A DNA stretch of 64,000 nucleotides, taken from assembly GCA_022828595.1 (NCBI GenBank), contig JAKGHH010000002.1, positions 63,708,383-63,772,382 of the forward strand. The letters run 5' to 3'. The notes below the pieces were generated by a model. The model did not search any database. It saw only the letters and a program-made list of their open reading frames with translations, and was not told where the DNA came from. The DNA comes from Nelumbo lutea (Eukaryota; Streptophyta; Magnoliopsida; Proteales; Nelumbonaceae). The translations under genes and the position numbers were made by a program. Shown piece after piece: positions 22,542-33,496 of this stretch. Position 1 is the first letter of the stretch, and every line of letters starts with the position of its first letter.

Positions 22542-22769
22542 CAAGGTTCAAAATATCGATACGCCTGATACGCTAGTATGGGCGTATTGGGCGAATCGAT
22601 ACAGTGTTTTAGGCCCTTTTTTTTTTTCGCAACTAGTTCAAGGGGGCTGGTTTAGGTCTCCTCTACCCCCTGAACCGGTCAAACCTTCGATACACCCACT
22701 GTAGGGGCATATCGAAGGGGTCCCGGAACAATACGTTTCGGTCGATACGTGTCGATACTTTGAACCTTG
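22542..22769. mobile_element. hAT-like MITE (228 bp)
   Basis: Terminal inverted repeats CAAGGTTCAAA...TTTGAACCTTG are flanked by the perfect 8-bp duplication CATGGAAG (22534-22541 and 22770-22777). The interior is rich in CGATACG-type words. It carries no coding capacity and is inserted in copia 2 just before its 3' LTR. Confidence 0.85.
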
Positions 22770-22895
22770 CATGGAAGGAAACTTGGACGATACGAGGGTA
22801 CTACCATGATTTACATTATGCTAACAATTATTTAAGTGGTTTGGTTCAGAATGTGTACTTACACATTCATTGGCCTTGATCAAGCCAACTGTTAG

Positions 22896-22926
<31 letters not shown>

Positions 22927-22959
22927 CTCTATGGCCACCTTTTGGGCCAAGTGAGAGAT

Positions 22960-23560
22960 TGTTAGAAACATTACCCATAAGGTAGGATCCGGATTGTGGC
23001 CCATCATGGTGGCCATGATCTAGATTGAATTGGTCCAAATCCAATCACCCTAATTGGAGCTCATTTATGAGGGTATTGGACTTAATCAATTTACAAATAA
23101 AACAACCCATAAATTAAGGGATTTATGAAATTTAAATTTGAATTTTAAATCTCCCATTTACAAATTAGGAATCTATAGGGCTGATTGATTGAGAGAAATT
23201 ATGGGAATTGAATTCCCTCTAATTAGGCAAGATCTTTGATAGGAAGATTGCCTAATAGAATGACTAGAGATGGGACCCATCTCCCCTAGGCGTGTGATCC
23301 CTCTTGGCCTCTTCCCCTTCAAGCTTTTCTCTCATTCAGCTCTCTCAAGCAAGAGAGAAAGAGTGTTCGCTATGAGCACTGAACTAGAGTGATAACACAA
23401 GAGAGATCGAATATAGCATTAAGGGGATATTACAGTTCTCGCGATTCACCGATTCCAATCGGTGTGTAGATGTTGGGTGGTTTGACTGCATCAATCCATA
23501 AGCAAGGAACCAGATCCGACGGGGTTTGAATAGAACAAGAAGGAAGCTTCAATCTCAACC
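22960..23560 (+). repeat. Copia 2, 3' LTR (3' end missing)
   Basis: It starts TGTTAGAAACA after a purine-rich tract (AAGTGAGAGAT) and matches the 5' LTR from 23272 on. Similarity ends at about 23560; the last roughly 100 bp found at 15561-15669 are absent and AT-rich DNA follows. Confidence 0.85.
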
Positions 23561-23741
23561 AGTATATGCATATACTATTATATATTCATATATAATATCA
23601 CATATTAATAAAACTTAAGTTTCGAAAATTTGAGATTCTTGCCCAAACGCCCCTAGCTCCAACTCCCAAGACCCCACCTAACCCAATTGATTCGGTCATA
23701 TCACATTTCATTCCCATTTTAGTCTATACGAAAATCTATCT

Positions 23742-23789
<48 letters not shown>

Positions 23790-23860
23790 TAAAACAAAGC
23801 GGTCATGAAATTTTCTCATTTTTTAATTTTTTTATTCCATGTCATTTTCAAGACAACCAA

Positions 23861-23897
<37 letters not shown>

Positions 23898-25312
23898 CAA
23901 AGCGGTCAAGAATTTTTCTCATTATTTGTTTATTTTTTATTCTATGTCATTTTCAAGACAACCAATGATATACTTTCCTAATAACCTGAATAATCTATTC
24001 TCCTAAACTACCTCCCCCACTATCCCTTACTTTCTCCAAAATAATCTCTAATTCCTATTTATCTCCAAAATTATCTTTAATTTAGTAGAGAGTTTGGATT
24101 AAAAAATTATCTCTAATTCCTATTTATCGTTTCACCTACTTTTAATCTATATCTTTCTAAAGAAAGTTTAGATTAAAAAATTTAATAATTATTTAAATAA
24201 TCTAACAAAATTATAAAATAATTTTAAAATATTTATTAAAAATACGAAAAATAATTTTATGTTTTTACAAAATATATCACAAAATTATATACTAGCAATG
24301 TAAATTGTGTTTTTTCGGACTACGAATTTAAATGTTTATTAAATATTTGATAATATGTAATAACTTTAAATAAATAAAATTCAAATAACAAAATATTTAT
24401 ATATAATTTAAATATTTAAATAACTAAATGTTTACCACAAAAATATTTTAAATCGATAAAATAACGAAATTATGTAATAAATTTAAAACATTTCTTCTAA
24501 GTAGAAAAATATTTATAACATAATATTGAAATTAATAATAATTTAATATATTCAATAAATAATTCATATTTTAAAATTTAAATGTTTTACATATTAGTTA
24601 GCTATTTAAATAAATAAATATTTTAAATAACAAAATATTTAACATAACTAGATTTTAAATAGTTAAAATAAAGAAATTATGTAATAAATTTAAAAAATCC
24701 TTAAAATTAGAAAAATAATTATAACATAATATTGAAATTAAATATAATTTAATATTTTTACATAATATTGTCATTAACTAATTTCATTTTTATCAAGTAA
24801 TAACTAAAGAAAATAACTTTCAAAAAATAATATTTATTTATAATAATTTTAAACTCTTAATCTGTATTGATTATATAGTATTATATACTAAAATTAGTGT
24901 TTATTGAATTTATGTAATTATTTATTGTTTTTTGTGATAAATGTATTTCCAATAATTATGTATAAATTTATTTTGTTTTACTATTTAACAGAAAACTTAT
25001 AATAATTATAAGAGATGAAAAAACTATTATTGAAAATTTTAAATTTAATTTATTGTACTTATTGTATTTATTATATTTTTGTTATAACTTATTGATTAAT
25101 TTTTATTATAAATTAAACTATTATTTGAGATTATACTATTTATTGACTAAGTTAATTCTTTTTTTAGTACTTATTGTATTTTTGTAATTACTATAATTTT
25201 TGTATTTTTTTTATTATCAATATGTTTTTAATAATTGTGTATTTTTGCTATAAATTTTGAATAATTATTGGAGATTAAACTATTCTTATTTATCAGAGAT
25301 GAGACTAAGTGT
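23561..25312. other. AT-rich intergenic DNA
   Basis: Strongly A+T-rich with CT and TA microsatellites (23738-23788, 23862-23891). No coding sequence was recognised apart from the tandem duplication listed separately. Confidence 0.6.
23789..23970. repeat. 103-bp period tandem duplication
   Basis: A unit of about 78 bp that starts TTAAAACAAAGCGGTCA and ends CAAGACAACCAATGATA occurs at 23789-23865 and 23892-23970, separated by a TA-repeat tract. Confidence 0.85.
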
Positions 25313-25319
25313 TCGTGAG

Positions 25320-25425
25320 TTGGTTCGGTTCGACTGTATGCTACCTGGCCAACCAAATTGACTTGGTTAGTTTGGGGAGTTGGTCAGCTGAAACCGATTG
25401 ACTTTTTGTGAAATCCAACCCACTC
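25320..25425. repeat. Left arm of 105-bp inverted repeat
   Basis: The reverse complement matches 26757-26858; both arms share CCAACCAAATTGACTTG and GGGGAGTTGGT. Sequence of this type (repeated ggttcggtt words) is typical of plant hAT-like MITE ends. Confidence 0.7.
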
Positions 25426-25935
25426 AAATTTTATCGGTTTGGGTCAATTTTTTGGTTTGGTTAGTTGATTTAAAAGATTTAAACTTAAAAATTTAATTTA
25501 ATTTTAAAAATTATAGTTTAATTATTAGAAAATAAATTAAAAAAATAGATTTATGATATAAAATATTTTAGACTAAGAAATATGGAAAATTTCCCATCTT
25601 TTCATATTAAAATATAAAATATTAATATATATCCATGGTTAGATTGTACGATTTTGGTTGGTTTACAAATGGCCAAAGTGGAACTGATCCAACTTGGTTA
25701 AATTGAGAAATTTTTGAACCAAAGCCAACCTAAAATACTAGAAAAATGAACAACTCAAGTCGAGTTGATCAGGTTGGTCAGTTTCATCAGTTTGATGAAT
25801 ACACATAGCTAAAATTAATTATTTTTATTTTTTATTATAAAAAAATCAAAGTAGTATATAAAATATGAATAATTATTAGTTATTTTAAAAGTTAAAAAAT
25901 ATAAAGCAATTGTATACTCTTATGAGTTTCTATTA

Positions 25936-26730
25936 GGGTCATTTACTAGAACACACAGACCTGATTTCCCCTATCTGATGGGGCCGAGGATGGGGATTGT
26001 TTTGGTGGAGTGGGGGTGGGGGCGGAGATGGGGATTAATAAGAAATCCCTAGTCAGGGTTGGGGATGGGGATTGAGGTCCCTGCACTGATCTGACCCCGA
26101 TATATTAAATGTTATTTATATTAAACATAATATTATATGATTTATATTATATATATATCAAAACATATTTAAAACATTATTTATAACTTAAAATTTTTAT
26201 TTATTGTAAATTAATTTATTTTAAAAAAATATTATTATCTGAAAACATTTTGGGGATTCGGGTGTCGAGGATGGGGTTAATTTTAGAATCAGGGTCGAGA
26301 ACGGGGAATATGATCCCCGCCCCGTTGCCATTCCTACACACCTTATAGTTTTACATATTTATTTAAACCTACCTTATAGTTTTCATTTTACTAAAACATC
26401 CCATATATACAACTTATTTACTTAACCAACCTTTCATTAAGGAGTGTTTGTTTTGCCATTAGACCCATGGTTTTTTATTTTTTATTGCCATTAGCAAATA
26501 GAGTGGTTGTTGTATCTTATTAAGGGAAAATGGTATTTTTATTTTTAATTTCTTTTGATTAAATGTATTTAGATGAACATTAGGGTCAACATTGTCATTT
26601 TCCACTATCATCTAATAGAAGATTGATTAAATCCATTGCAAATTATAAATGTTCTTTTAGTAAAATGCTAATTATAGGGTAGATTTTAGTAAATCCATGA
26701 AACTATAAGATGTATTTTAGTAATTGACCC
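25936..26730. mobile_element. Mutator-like MITE with nested insert
   Basis: Ends GGGTCATTTACTAGAAC and, inverted, GGGTCAATTACTAAAAT are flanked by the perfect 9-bp duplication TTTCTATTA (25927-25935 and 26731-26739). A 9-bp duplication fits the Mutator superfamily. About 379 bp (25957-26335) are a second element nested near the left end. Confidence 0.8.
25957..26335. mobile_element. MITE nested inside the Mutator-like MITE
   Basis: The insert is bounded by ACACAC on both sides (25951-25956 and 26336-26341). Removing it restores the outer terminal sequence. It carries GGGGATGGGG words near the left end and CCCCGCCCCG near the right. The superfamily is not assigned. Confidence 0.6.
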
Positions 26731-26756
26731 TTTCTATTATTTAACTTATGCTTTAG

Positions 26757-26858
26757 TGGGTCAGTTTTCACAAAAGGTCAATTGGTTTCAACTAACCAAC
26801 TCCCCAACCTGATCAAGTCAATTTGGTTGGCAAATAGACTACGACCGAACCAAACCAG
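26757..26858. repeat. Right arm of 105-bp inverted repeat
   Basis: Reverse complement of 25320-25425 with several differences; it sits between the two direct copies of the Mutator-like MITE. Confidence 0.7.
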
Positions 26859-26870
26859 CCAAACCAAATA

Positions 26871-27235
26871 ACCTACCTTATAGTTTAAATTTTATTAAAA
26901 TATTCCATATATTTTATAACTTATTTACTTAATCAACTTTTCATTAAGGAGTGTTTATTTTGCCATTAGGCCCATGATTTTTTTATTCTAAAAATACCTT
27001 TAACATTTTTTTTTTGTACAGAAAACAAAATTAACCAAATATAGCCAATAGAGTGGTTCTTTTGATTAAATTTATTTAAATGAACAATAGGGTCAACACT
27101 TCATTTTCCACTGTCAACTAATGGAAGATTTATTAAATCCATTGCAAATCATAAGTGGTGTTTTAGTAAAATTTTAACTATAGGATAGATTTTAGTAAAT
27201 CCATGAAACTATAAGGGATATTTTAGTAAATGACC
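26871..27235. mobile_element. Second, left-truncated copy of the Mutator-like MITE
   Basis: Close match to 26367-26730: shared CATTAAGGAGTGTTT, AGGGTCAACA and TTTTAGTAAATCCATGAAAC. It lacks the left terminal repeat and runs directly into the truncated gypsy 2 LTR at GACC. Confidence 0.75.
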
Positions 27236-28010
27236 GAGTACAGCTCGGCAATTCGGTGGATGAACTACTCGTTAGGAGCCGCCTCACCCGCACCTCCTCC
27301 CCGAGGTTAAGGCACTTCGGGACATCCCGAGTTTGGGACGTTCTGACCTCTCTTAAGGCCCGAGCTCCCCCCAATGGATATCGGGCCACTCCCAGGCAAG
27401 AACGCACCGATCCACCTCTAGAAACCCCGAGGCATGGACACCTCGGGACAGCCATCTCGGCATAACCTGCTACAGGCAGCTCGTCACTCAAGAGACAGCC
27501 CAGCTCAAGGTGATTCGCGGAAGAGCAGTTCGGTATACCACAGGAAAGCTCCCTGCTCGACCGCCGTACCCGACAAATCTGTGAATAGTAGACATGTCTC
27601 TCGTTAGATAGCGATGTGCTTGTCACCTTCAGAAAGGTGTCTCACGCTTGACAGGCACGTACCCTGCAACGACGGCCCTGCACGTGCCACCTCAGCCTTG
27701 TCTGTAACGGCTGTGGCAGACTGACAGTGGCGGTTATACCTGCATTGTCAGAAGCCAGAGGGCCTAAAGCAATGGGATTCCGTTATAAGAAGTTGATTCT
27801 CAAGGAACAAGGTATCTTCAAAAAACCATTTGCGCAATCTGCACTCTTAGCCTTTGCTTTCCCTTTGCTTCTCACACAGAATACTGACTTAATCATCAGA
27901 GTGTTCCTGCCAAAAAACCCCCCGGGAGTTCTTCCTCTTTCCTCTTGTCTCAGGTACCTCTTAGGAGCCACGCGAGTGCTAGTTAGGAGTGACCAGATTG
28001 CGCTACATCA
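27236..28010 (+). repeat. Gypsy 2, 5' LTR (5' end missing)
   Basis: It matches 36080-36841 of the 3' LTR, ending GCGCTACATCA. The first 124 bp of the LTR (35956-36079) are absent. The left neighbour is the MITE end, with ACC shared at the junction. Confidence 0.88.
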
Positions 28011-28031
28011 TTTGGCACAGTCTGTGGGAAA
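28011..28031 (+). promoter_or_regulatory. Gypsy 2 primer-binding site
   Basis: TTTGGCACAGTCTGTGGGAA directly follows the LTR and closely resembles the TTTGGCGCCGTCTGTGGGAA site common in plant Tat/Athila elements. Confidence 0.75.
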
Positions 28032-28102
28032 TGCTTCAAAAGGCCTTTCTCTCTAAACTTTCATAGTTCTCTTCTTCCTTGAAAAAAAAAAATCCAGCAC
28101 TC

Positions 28103-28614
28103 ATGGCTTCCTCTAGCAACGTTGGACGAAGTGCGGAAATGGATAACTCCAGGGAACAACCCCAGTTTCCTACTGTCTATATCAGACAATTCACTGTCCC
28201 CCTCTCGGCAGACAGAATCCCCAGCTTGAATGTGCCTCTCACAATGGCACCTGTCATCGCCCCACTCCCTGCTACAGTTGGAATGACGTTCACCGAACCT
28301 TCGGTCGTGCCCCCAGCGACCAACCCGAACCAACTGGAGGACTTGATGCAGTGCATGCGGGCCATGCAAGCCCAAATGCAACAGTTCCAACAACTTCAGC
28401 TCTATCAACAACTCGTACTGCACCAGGTCTCCTAGTATTAGTATCAGCAACAGTTCCCCCAACTGCCTCAACCTCAACTTCAGCAGCCGCAGTTCCCACC
28501 CCAGCACCCAGCCTCGCAGCAAGCTAAATCTCGCTGCCAAGATGAGCACCCCTCTAGCCAAGGAGAGGCCCCTTAAAACCTTCGCCAATTGTTCCGGGTT
28601 CCTATAGTGGACCG
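28103..28614 (+). pseudogene. Gypsy 2 gag N-terminus (central domain deleted)
   Basis: MASSSNVGRSAEMDNSREQ opens the frame, with QFTVPLSADRIPSLNVPLTM and a Gln-rich stretch to LHQVS, then TAG at 28435. Gln/Pro-rich sequence continues past the stop and joins directly to the segment starting YTPLNVKRAEILMAIKD. About 1.1 kb encoding the retrotransposon gag domain in gypsy 1 is missing at this join. Confidence 0.82.
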
Positions 28615-29719
28615 ATCTGATTACACCCCACTGAACGTGAAGCGGGCCGAAATCCTGATGGCGATCAAAGATGCCCCGTACGTGAAGTGGCCACCCCATC
28701 TGAGGGGGAATCCCAATGAAAGAAATAAGAGTCTATATTGCAGTTTTCATAAAGATCACGATCACAGTACTGAGAGTTGTAAAAACCTCCGTGACGAGAT
28801 AAATGAGCTCATCCATCACGGATATTTGAGAAACTTTGTACAAAATAATAATAACAATAGTAATAGAGCGGGTCGGCAAGGGGAGCACAGTAAGGATTCT
28901 CCCGAGTCCAGCAGCAGGCCGGCCAAACAACTGCAAAGGCAGCCTCCGGAGGAGAGGCCAGTTCGGGGGACAATTCACATGATAGTGGGAGGTTCGGTCA
29001 TTGTGGGTTGCACTTCAGAAGCATCTCGGATGTCAGTTCATGAGGCCACCCAGGAAGAGCAGAACCCCCCAAAGCGGTTGAAGACGGGAGACCCAATTTT
29101 CTTCACAGAAGACGACACGCGAGGGGTCCACTACCCCCACGATGATGCGCTCGTAATAAAGCTAAGAATCAACGACTTCGAGATCAGGCGCGTACTCGTT
29201 GACTCAGGCAGCTCAGTCGACATCCTTTTCAAAGCTGCGTTCAACCAGCTTCAGTTGCAAAGAAGTGACCTGAGGCCTATAGACATTCCTTTGGTGGGCT
29301 TCAGCAGAGAAGAAGTCCGTCACCTTGGGAAAATAATAGTACCCGTGGAGGTCGGCACATGGCCTTGTGTGGTCAGATTCAAACACGACTTCCTGGTGGT
29401 CGCGACCCCCTCCCCCTACAATGCCATAATAGGTCGACCGATCACCCATGTCCTACGGGCGGTGGTCTCCACTTACCATTTAGCTATGGAGTTCCCAACA
29501 GACTTCGGTGTGGGGGTAGCGCGGGGCGACCAGCTCGAGTCCCGCAAGTGCTATGTTGCCGCCCTGAAGGGGAAAACCAAGGTGGCTGACGACCTCGAAT
29601 TGGAGCAGCCCACGGAGCAAGGCGAAGAGCGAGCCGCGCCCACAGAAGAAACAGTCATGGTCCGCGGCAGAGATGCCCGGTATAGACCCCGACCTTATAA
29701 CTCACAAGCTGAATACTGA
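28615..29719 (+). pseudogene. Gypsy 2 gag C-terminus and retropepsin
   Basis: A 376-residue open frame (starting upstream at 28589). It includes a CCHC-like remnant (YCSFHKDHDHSTESCKNL), then DPIFFTEDDTRGVHYPHDDA, the protease active site RRVLVDSGSSVDILFKAAF and NAIIGRPITHVLRAVVST. After EETVMV a deletion relative to gypsy 1 (roughly 9217-9345) shifts the frame into a nonsense tail. The retropepsin domain itself looks intact. Confidence 0.88.
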
Positions 29720-30540
29720 CACTGTAGTTAGGCCTGTTAGACAGAAGAAACGCAACCTAGCCCCAGAGTGGTGGAAAGCGGTCGACGAGGAGGTCGAGAA
29801 GCTCCTCGCAGCTAACTTCATAAGAGAAGTCCACTACTCGAGCTGGGTAGCCAACTTCATCCTGGTAAAGAAGGCCAACGGTAAGTGGCGCATGTGCGTC
29901 GACTACACCGACCTGAACCGGGCTTGCCCAAAAGACAGCTTCCTGCTCCCTATAATCGACCGTTTGGTGGACGCGACCTCAGGGCATGAGTTGCTAAGTT
30001 TCTTGGACGCCTATTTTGGCTATAACCAAATCAAGATGGACCCGCGCGGACGAATAAAAGACTGCCTTCATCATGGAATTCGGCCAACACTGTTACAAGG
30101 TTATGCCCTTCGGTTTGAAAAACATAGGGGCAACCTTTCAAAGGCTTGTAAATAAATTGTTTGCGCCGATAATCAGTAAAAAAATAGAATGCTATGTAGA
30201 TGACATGGTTGTCAAAACTCAATTCTCACATGAATTAATACAAGACTTGCATTCTGTTTTTGAAATTTTGCGTAAGTTTAATACGAGACCGAACCCAAAC
30301 AAATGTGTATTTGGTGTGACCTCGGGCAAATTCCTGGGATACATCATTAACTGGCACGTCATTGAAGCCAATCCAGATAAGATTAAGGCCATTTTAGATA
30401 TGAGACCACCCTGTAAGTTAAAGGAGGTTCAGAGGTTGAATGGCCGCATAGCCGCCTTGAGCCGCTTCATGTCCAAATCCGTGGACCGCTGCCTGCCATT
30501 CTTTAAGGCAATCAAGAGCAAAGGGTTCGAGTGGACCCAA
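29673..30540 (+). pseudogene. Gypsy 2 reverse transcriptase
   Basis: Frame 1 (29673-30045) has VRQKKRNLAPEWWKAVDEEV, FILVKKANGKWRMCVDYTDL and LLSFLDAYFGYNQIKMDP. A shift near 30050-30073 moves to the frame with VMPFGLKNIGATFQRLVNKL, the catalytic ECYVDDMVVKTQFSH, and NKCVFGVTSGKFLGYIINW. Apart from that shift it is open, unlike the stop-ridden gypsy 1 copy. Confidence 0.92.
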
Positions 30541-31000
30541 GACTGTCAGTTCGCGTTTGACGAGCTCAAGAAATACCTCGCTAGTGTTCCAATCTTAACC
30601 CGGCCCGAGGAGGGTGATGTTTTAGGACTTTACCTCTCGGTAAGCGACGAAGTGGTCAGTTTGGTACTAATAAAAGAGGTAAATCGGGTTCAACGACCCA
30701 TCTATTATGTCAGTAAAGTATTGCAGGGAGCAGAGACGAGATACCTAGAGATAGAAAAGCTAGCATACGCACTGGTAATTGTAGCTCGGAAGCTCTGCCC
30801 ATACTTCCAGGTTCACACTGTTATCGTTCTCACCGACAAACCTCTGAGGCAGGTCTTAGTTAAGCCTGAGGTCTTTGGTCAGCTAACGAAGTGGGCCATT
30901 GAGCTCAGTGAGTACAATCTCGAGTACAAGCTGCAAACTACCATCATGGCCCAAGCCTTAGCAAATTTCATAGCCGAGTGCACATTTAGCTCCGAAGCCC
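30541..31000 (+). pseudogene. Gypsy 2 RNase H (first)
   Basis: Same frame as RT: FAFDELKKYLASVPILTRPE, LYLSVSDEVVSLVLIKEV, RPIYYVSKVLQGAETRYLEI, EKLAYALVIVARKLCPYFQ, LTDKPLRQVLVKPEVFGQLT. The domain is open throughout; it cannot be expressed normally because RT upstream is frame-shifted. Confidence 0.9.
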
Positions 31001-31629
31001 CCAGGCCGGTTGAGCACAAGGCTCCCAGCTCGGGTGAGCCCGAAGCTCCCACACTAGTCAAGTTTGAACCTCGTGAGGTAGCAACCAGTGTGGCATCTCT
31101 CCTGGCTCGGCCAACCGCGATTTGGGATACAGAGCCTTGGATCCTTCACATAGATGGCTCCTCAAACCAACAGGGCAACGAAGCCAGAATAGTTCTCCAC
31201 GGCCCAAGTAGCACGAAACTGAAGTGTGCGCTATGCTTCGAGTTCACGGCATCTAACAATGAAGCGGAATACGAGGCATTGATAGCTGGACTAGCTCTAC
31301 CCAGAGAAGTAAAAGCCAAGCACATCGTTATCTGCAGCGACTCTCAGCTTGTGGTCAACCAGGTCACTGGCGAGTATGAAGCTCGTGACCCAACCATGAT
31401 TGCCTACTTGACCAAAGTTAGAGAGGCCCTGCTCAACTTCCAGTCACACTTCATCAGGCAGATACCAAGATCAAAGAACGTTGAGGCCGACGCCCTGTCC
31501 AGACTAGCCAGTGTCAGCGACATCACCATGAGGATTGTGTACATAGAGGACTTGCTCCGGCCTAACATTCTCGGGGGGGGGGGGAGAAGAGGTCGCTCCT
31601 ATCATTCAAGCAGAGCCGAGCTGGATTGA
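31001..31629 (+). pseudogene. Gypsy 2 second (archaeal-type) RNase H
   Basis: A Pro/Glu linker (EAPRPVEHKAPSSGEPEAP) leads to EPWILHIDGSSNQQGNEARI, FTASNNEAEYEALIAGLAL, IVICSDSQLVVNQVTGEYEA and KNVEADALSRLAS, carrying the Asp-Glu-Asp-Asp pattern of RNase H. A second RNase H between the first and integrase is the signature of plant Tat elements. A G-run (31571-31583) disturbs the frame just after it. Confidence 0.9.
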
Positions 31630-32832
31630 CCCACTCGCGACCTTCCTGCTACACAGGACCTTCCCTGCAGATCACAATGCAGCCAGAAGGGTGCAGCGCC
31701 AGGCAGCCAAATACGTCATGATAGACGAACGACTGTACAGGAGATCCTACATGCTCCCCTATTTGCGTTGCCTGTGACCTACCGAAGCTGAGATCGTACT
31801 CCGCGACACTCATGAGGGATTATGCGGCGGACATTTGGGGGGTAGAGCCCTCACCCAGAAGGTGCTTCGATAGGGGTATTATCGGCCAACAATGAAAGCA
31901 GATGCTATTGAGCTTGTTAGAAAATGCGACAAATGCCATAGGCATGCCAATATTCACCACCAACCCACTGCCAACCTCAAGTATCTCACCAGCCCGTGGC
32001 CCTTTGCACAATGGGGCATCGATCTACTCGGGCCATTCCCACCAGGAATGGGTGGGAGGAAGTTCTAGTAGTAGCAGTGGACTACTTCACCAAGTGGGTA
32101 GAAGCTGAACCCCTTGTAACGATCACAGCCCGGAACATTCAAAACTTATTTTGGAAGAACATCGTGTGCCGTTTCGGGTTACCTCGGGTATTGATTTTGA
32201 CAACAGCAAGCAATCCGATGACATTAAATTCCAAGACTGGTGCCAAGACATGGGAATCAGACAGAATTTTACTTCAGTCGCACACCCTCAAGCAGACGGT
32301 CAAGCAGAAGTCACGAACAGAGCCATCCTTCGCAGATTGAGCTAAAGGGTTGTGGGCAGATGAGCTACCCAGTGTTGTATGGGCATGTCGGACCACAGAG
32401 AAGACCGCCACGGGAGAGACACCCTTCAATCTCACTTACGGCACTGAAGCAGTGATCCTCCCAGAGATCGAAGTACCTACGCTACGACTAGAAGCATACA
32501 CTGATCAGACAAACGAATATGAGCTACGTACCAACCTTGATCTACTCGATGAAGTAACGGATCTCGCGTACATCAGGATTGTAGCCTACCAACAGAGAGT
32601 AGCTTGGTACTATAATGCCAGGGTCAGAAGGTGAAACCTCCACGTTGGCGACCTGGTCCTTCGTAAAGTTATGGTACCCGAGCTCGGCGCTGGCAAGCTC
32701 AGGTCTAACTGGGAAGGTCCCTACTAAGTGAAGCGAGTGCTCGGGGAAGGAACTTACGAGCTCGAGACCCTCGAAGTGAAACAATTACCTCGGGCATGGA
32801 ATATTGTCAACCTAAGACAATACTATCTGTAA
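31630..32832 (+). pseudogene. Gypsy 2 integrase
   Basis: The zinc-binding part (DTHEGLCGGHLGG and CDKCHRHANIHH) is followed by the core (WGIDLLGPFPPGM, a frame change near 32055, VDYFTKWVEAEPLVTI, then DFDNSKQS, HPQADGQAEVTNRAIL). The C-terminal domain is NLHVGDLVLRKVMV, SNWEGPY stop VKRVLGEG, ending QYYL stop at 32832. There are several stops and shifts (about 31777, 31873, 32067, 32338, 32634, 32726). Confidence 0.88.
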
Positions 32833-33496
32833 GAATTGAGTAGGCCATGAGCCACTCCCAAAGCCTAAGGGCCAGAATACCGAGCTAATATGATCTCGGC
32901 ACAATAGGACCCAGTCGCCTCTATGGCGTGGGCAAACTTCGAGAGTGGGCCACGATCCACTCCTCCAGCCTAAGGGCTAAAATTCCAAGCCAATGAAGGA
33001 ACCTCGGCGACATACAAAGTTAAGTTGCCACATCAGCACGAACTAAGTACTTGCAGCACCTGAGGTGCAGGCGGCTCGGGCACGAACCTTACGACAAATA
33101 GCCTACCCTGGCATGCGAAGAGTTAAACCCATAAGGACAACTGACAGCAGGCTACCTCGGGTGCAGACAGGTCGGGCATACGCCCTACTATGTCCCTCAC
33201 CCCGGCATACACAAGTTTATCCCTACTAAACAGTTCAGGGCCACGATAGTCGATTAAGGAACACCCACTTCGGAAGTTCAATAAGGTAGGCTAACAGCTC
33301 GGAGTGAATGACCACTTCGACAAAATAAATTGCACAAACTTTTGGTAAAAAGAAAAAATCTTTTCATTGTAGAAAACTCATTACATAAAATCTATTAAGG
33401 AATGTCTTGGTTACGAGAAAGAAAAAGGGGGATGGCGCCAGTATCCTCTGCCTCATCTTCGGTGCCCTCATCTTCAGAATCTGGATCATCTTTGGA
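32833..33496. other. Gypsy 2 spacer between integrase and antisense gene
   Basis: Contains one copy of the 105-bp unit that is duplicated in gypsy 1 and otherwise unassigned sequence. It is the likely 3' untranslated region of both convergent reading units. Confidence 0.5.

Larger units (their letters stand above)
15275..23560 (+). mobile_element. Ty1/copia LTR retrotransposon 2, rearranged
   Basis: It carries, in order, an incomplete 5' LTR, primer-binding site, long leader, gag, protease, integrase, RT, a foreign insert replacing part of RNase H, the RNase H C-terminus, a MITE, polypurine tract and 3' LTR. LTR identity is read from 15275-15560 versus 23272-23560. The copy is dead: the gag-protease boundary has two stops, the integrase zinc region is deleted and RNase H is interrupted. 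Confidence 0.88.

Noticed and set aside
23738..23900. CRISPR-like array or satellite
   Set aside because: Only simple CT/TA microsatellites and one two-unit duplication are present; there are no spacers.
27256..27626. Open frames on both strands in the gypsy 2 5' LTR
   Set aside because: The segment is LTR sequence repeated at 36100-36480, and the frames are not conserved between the two copies.
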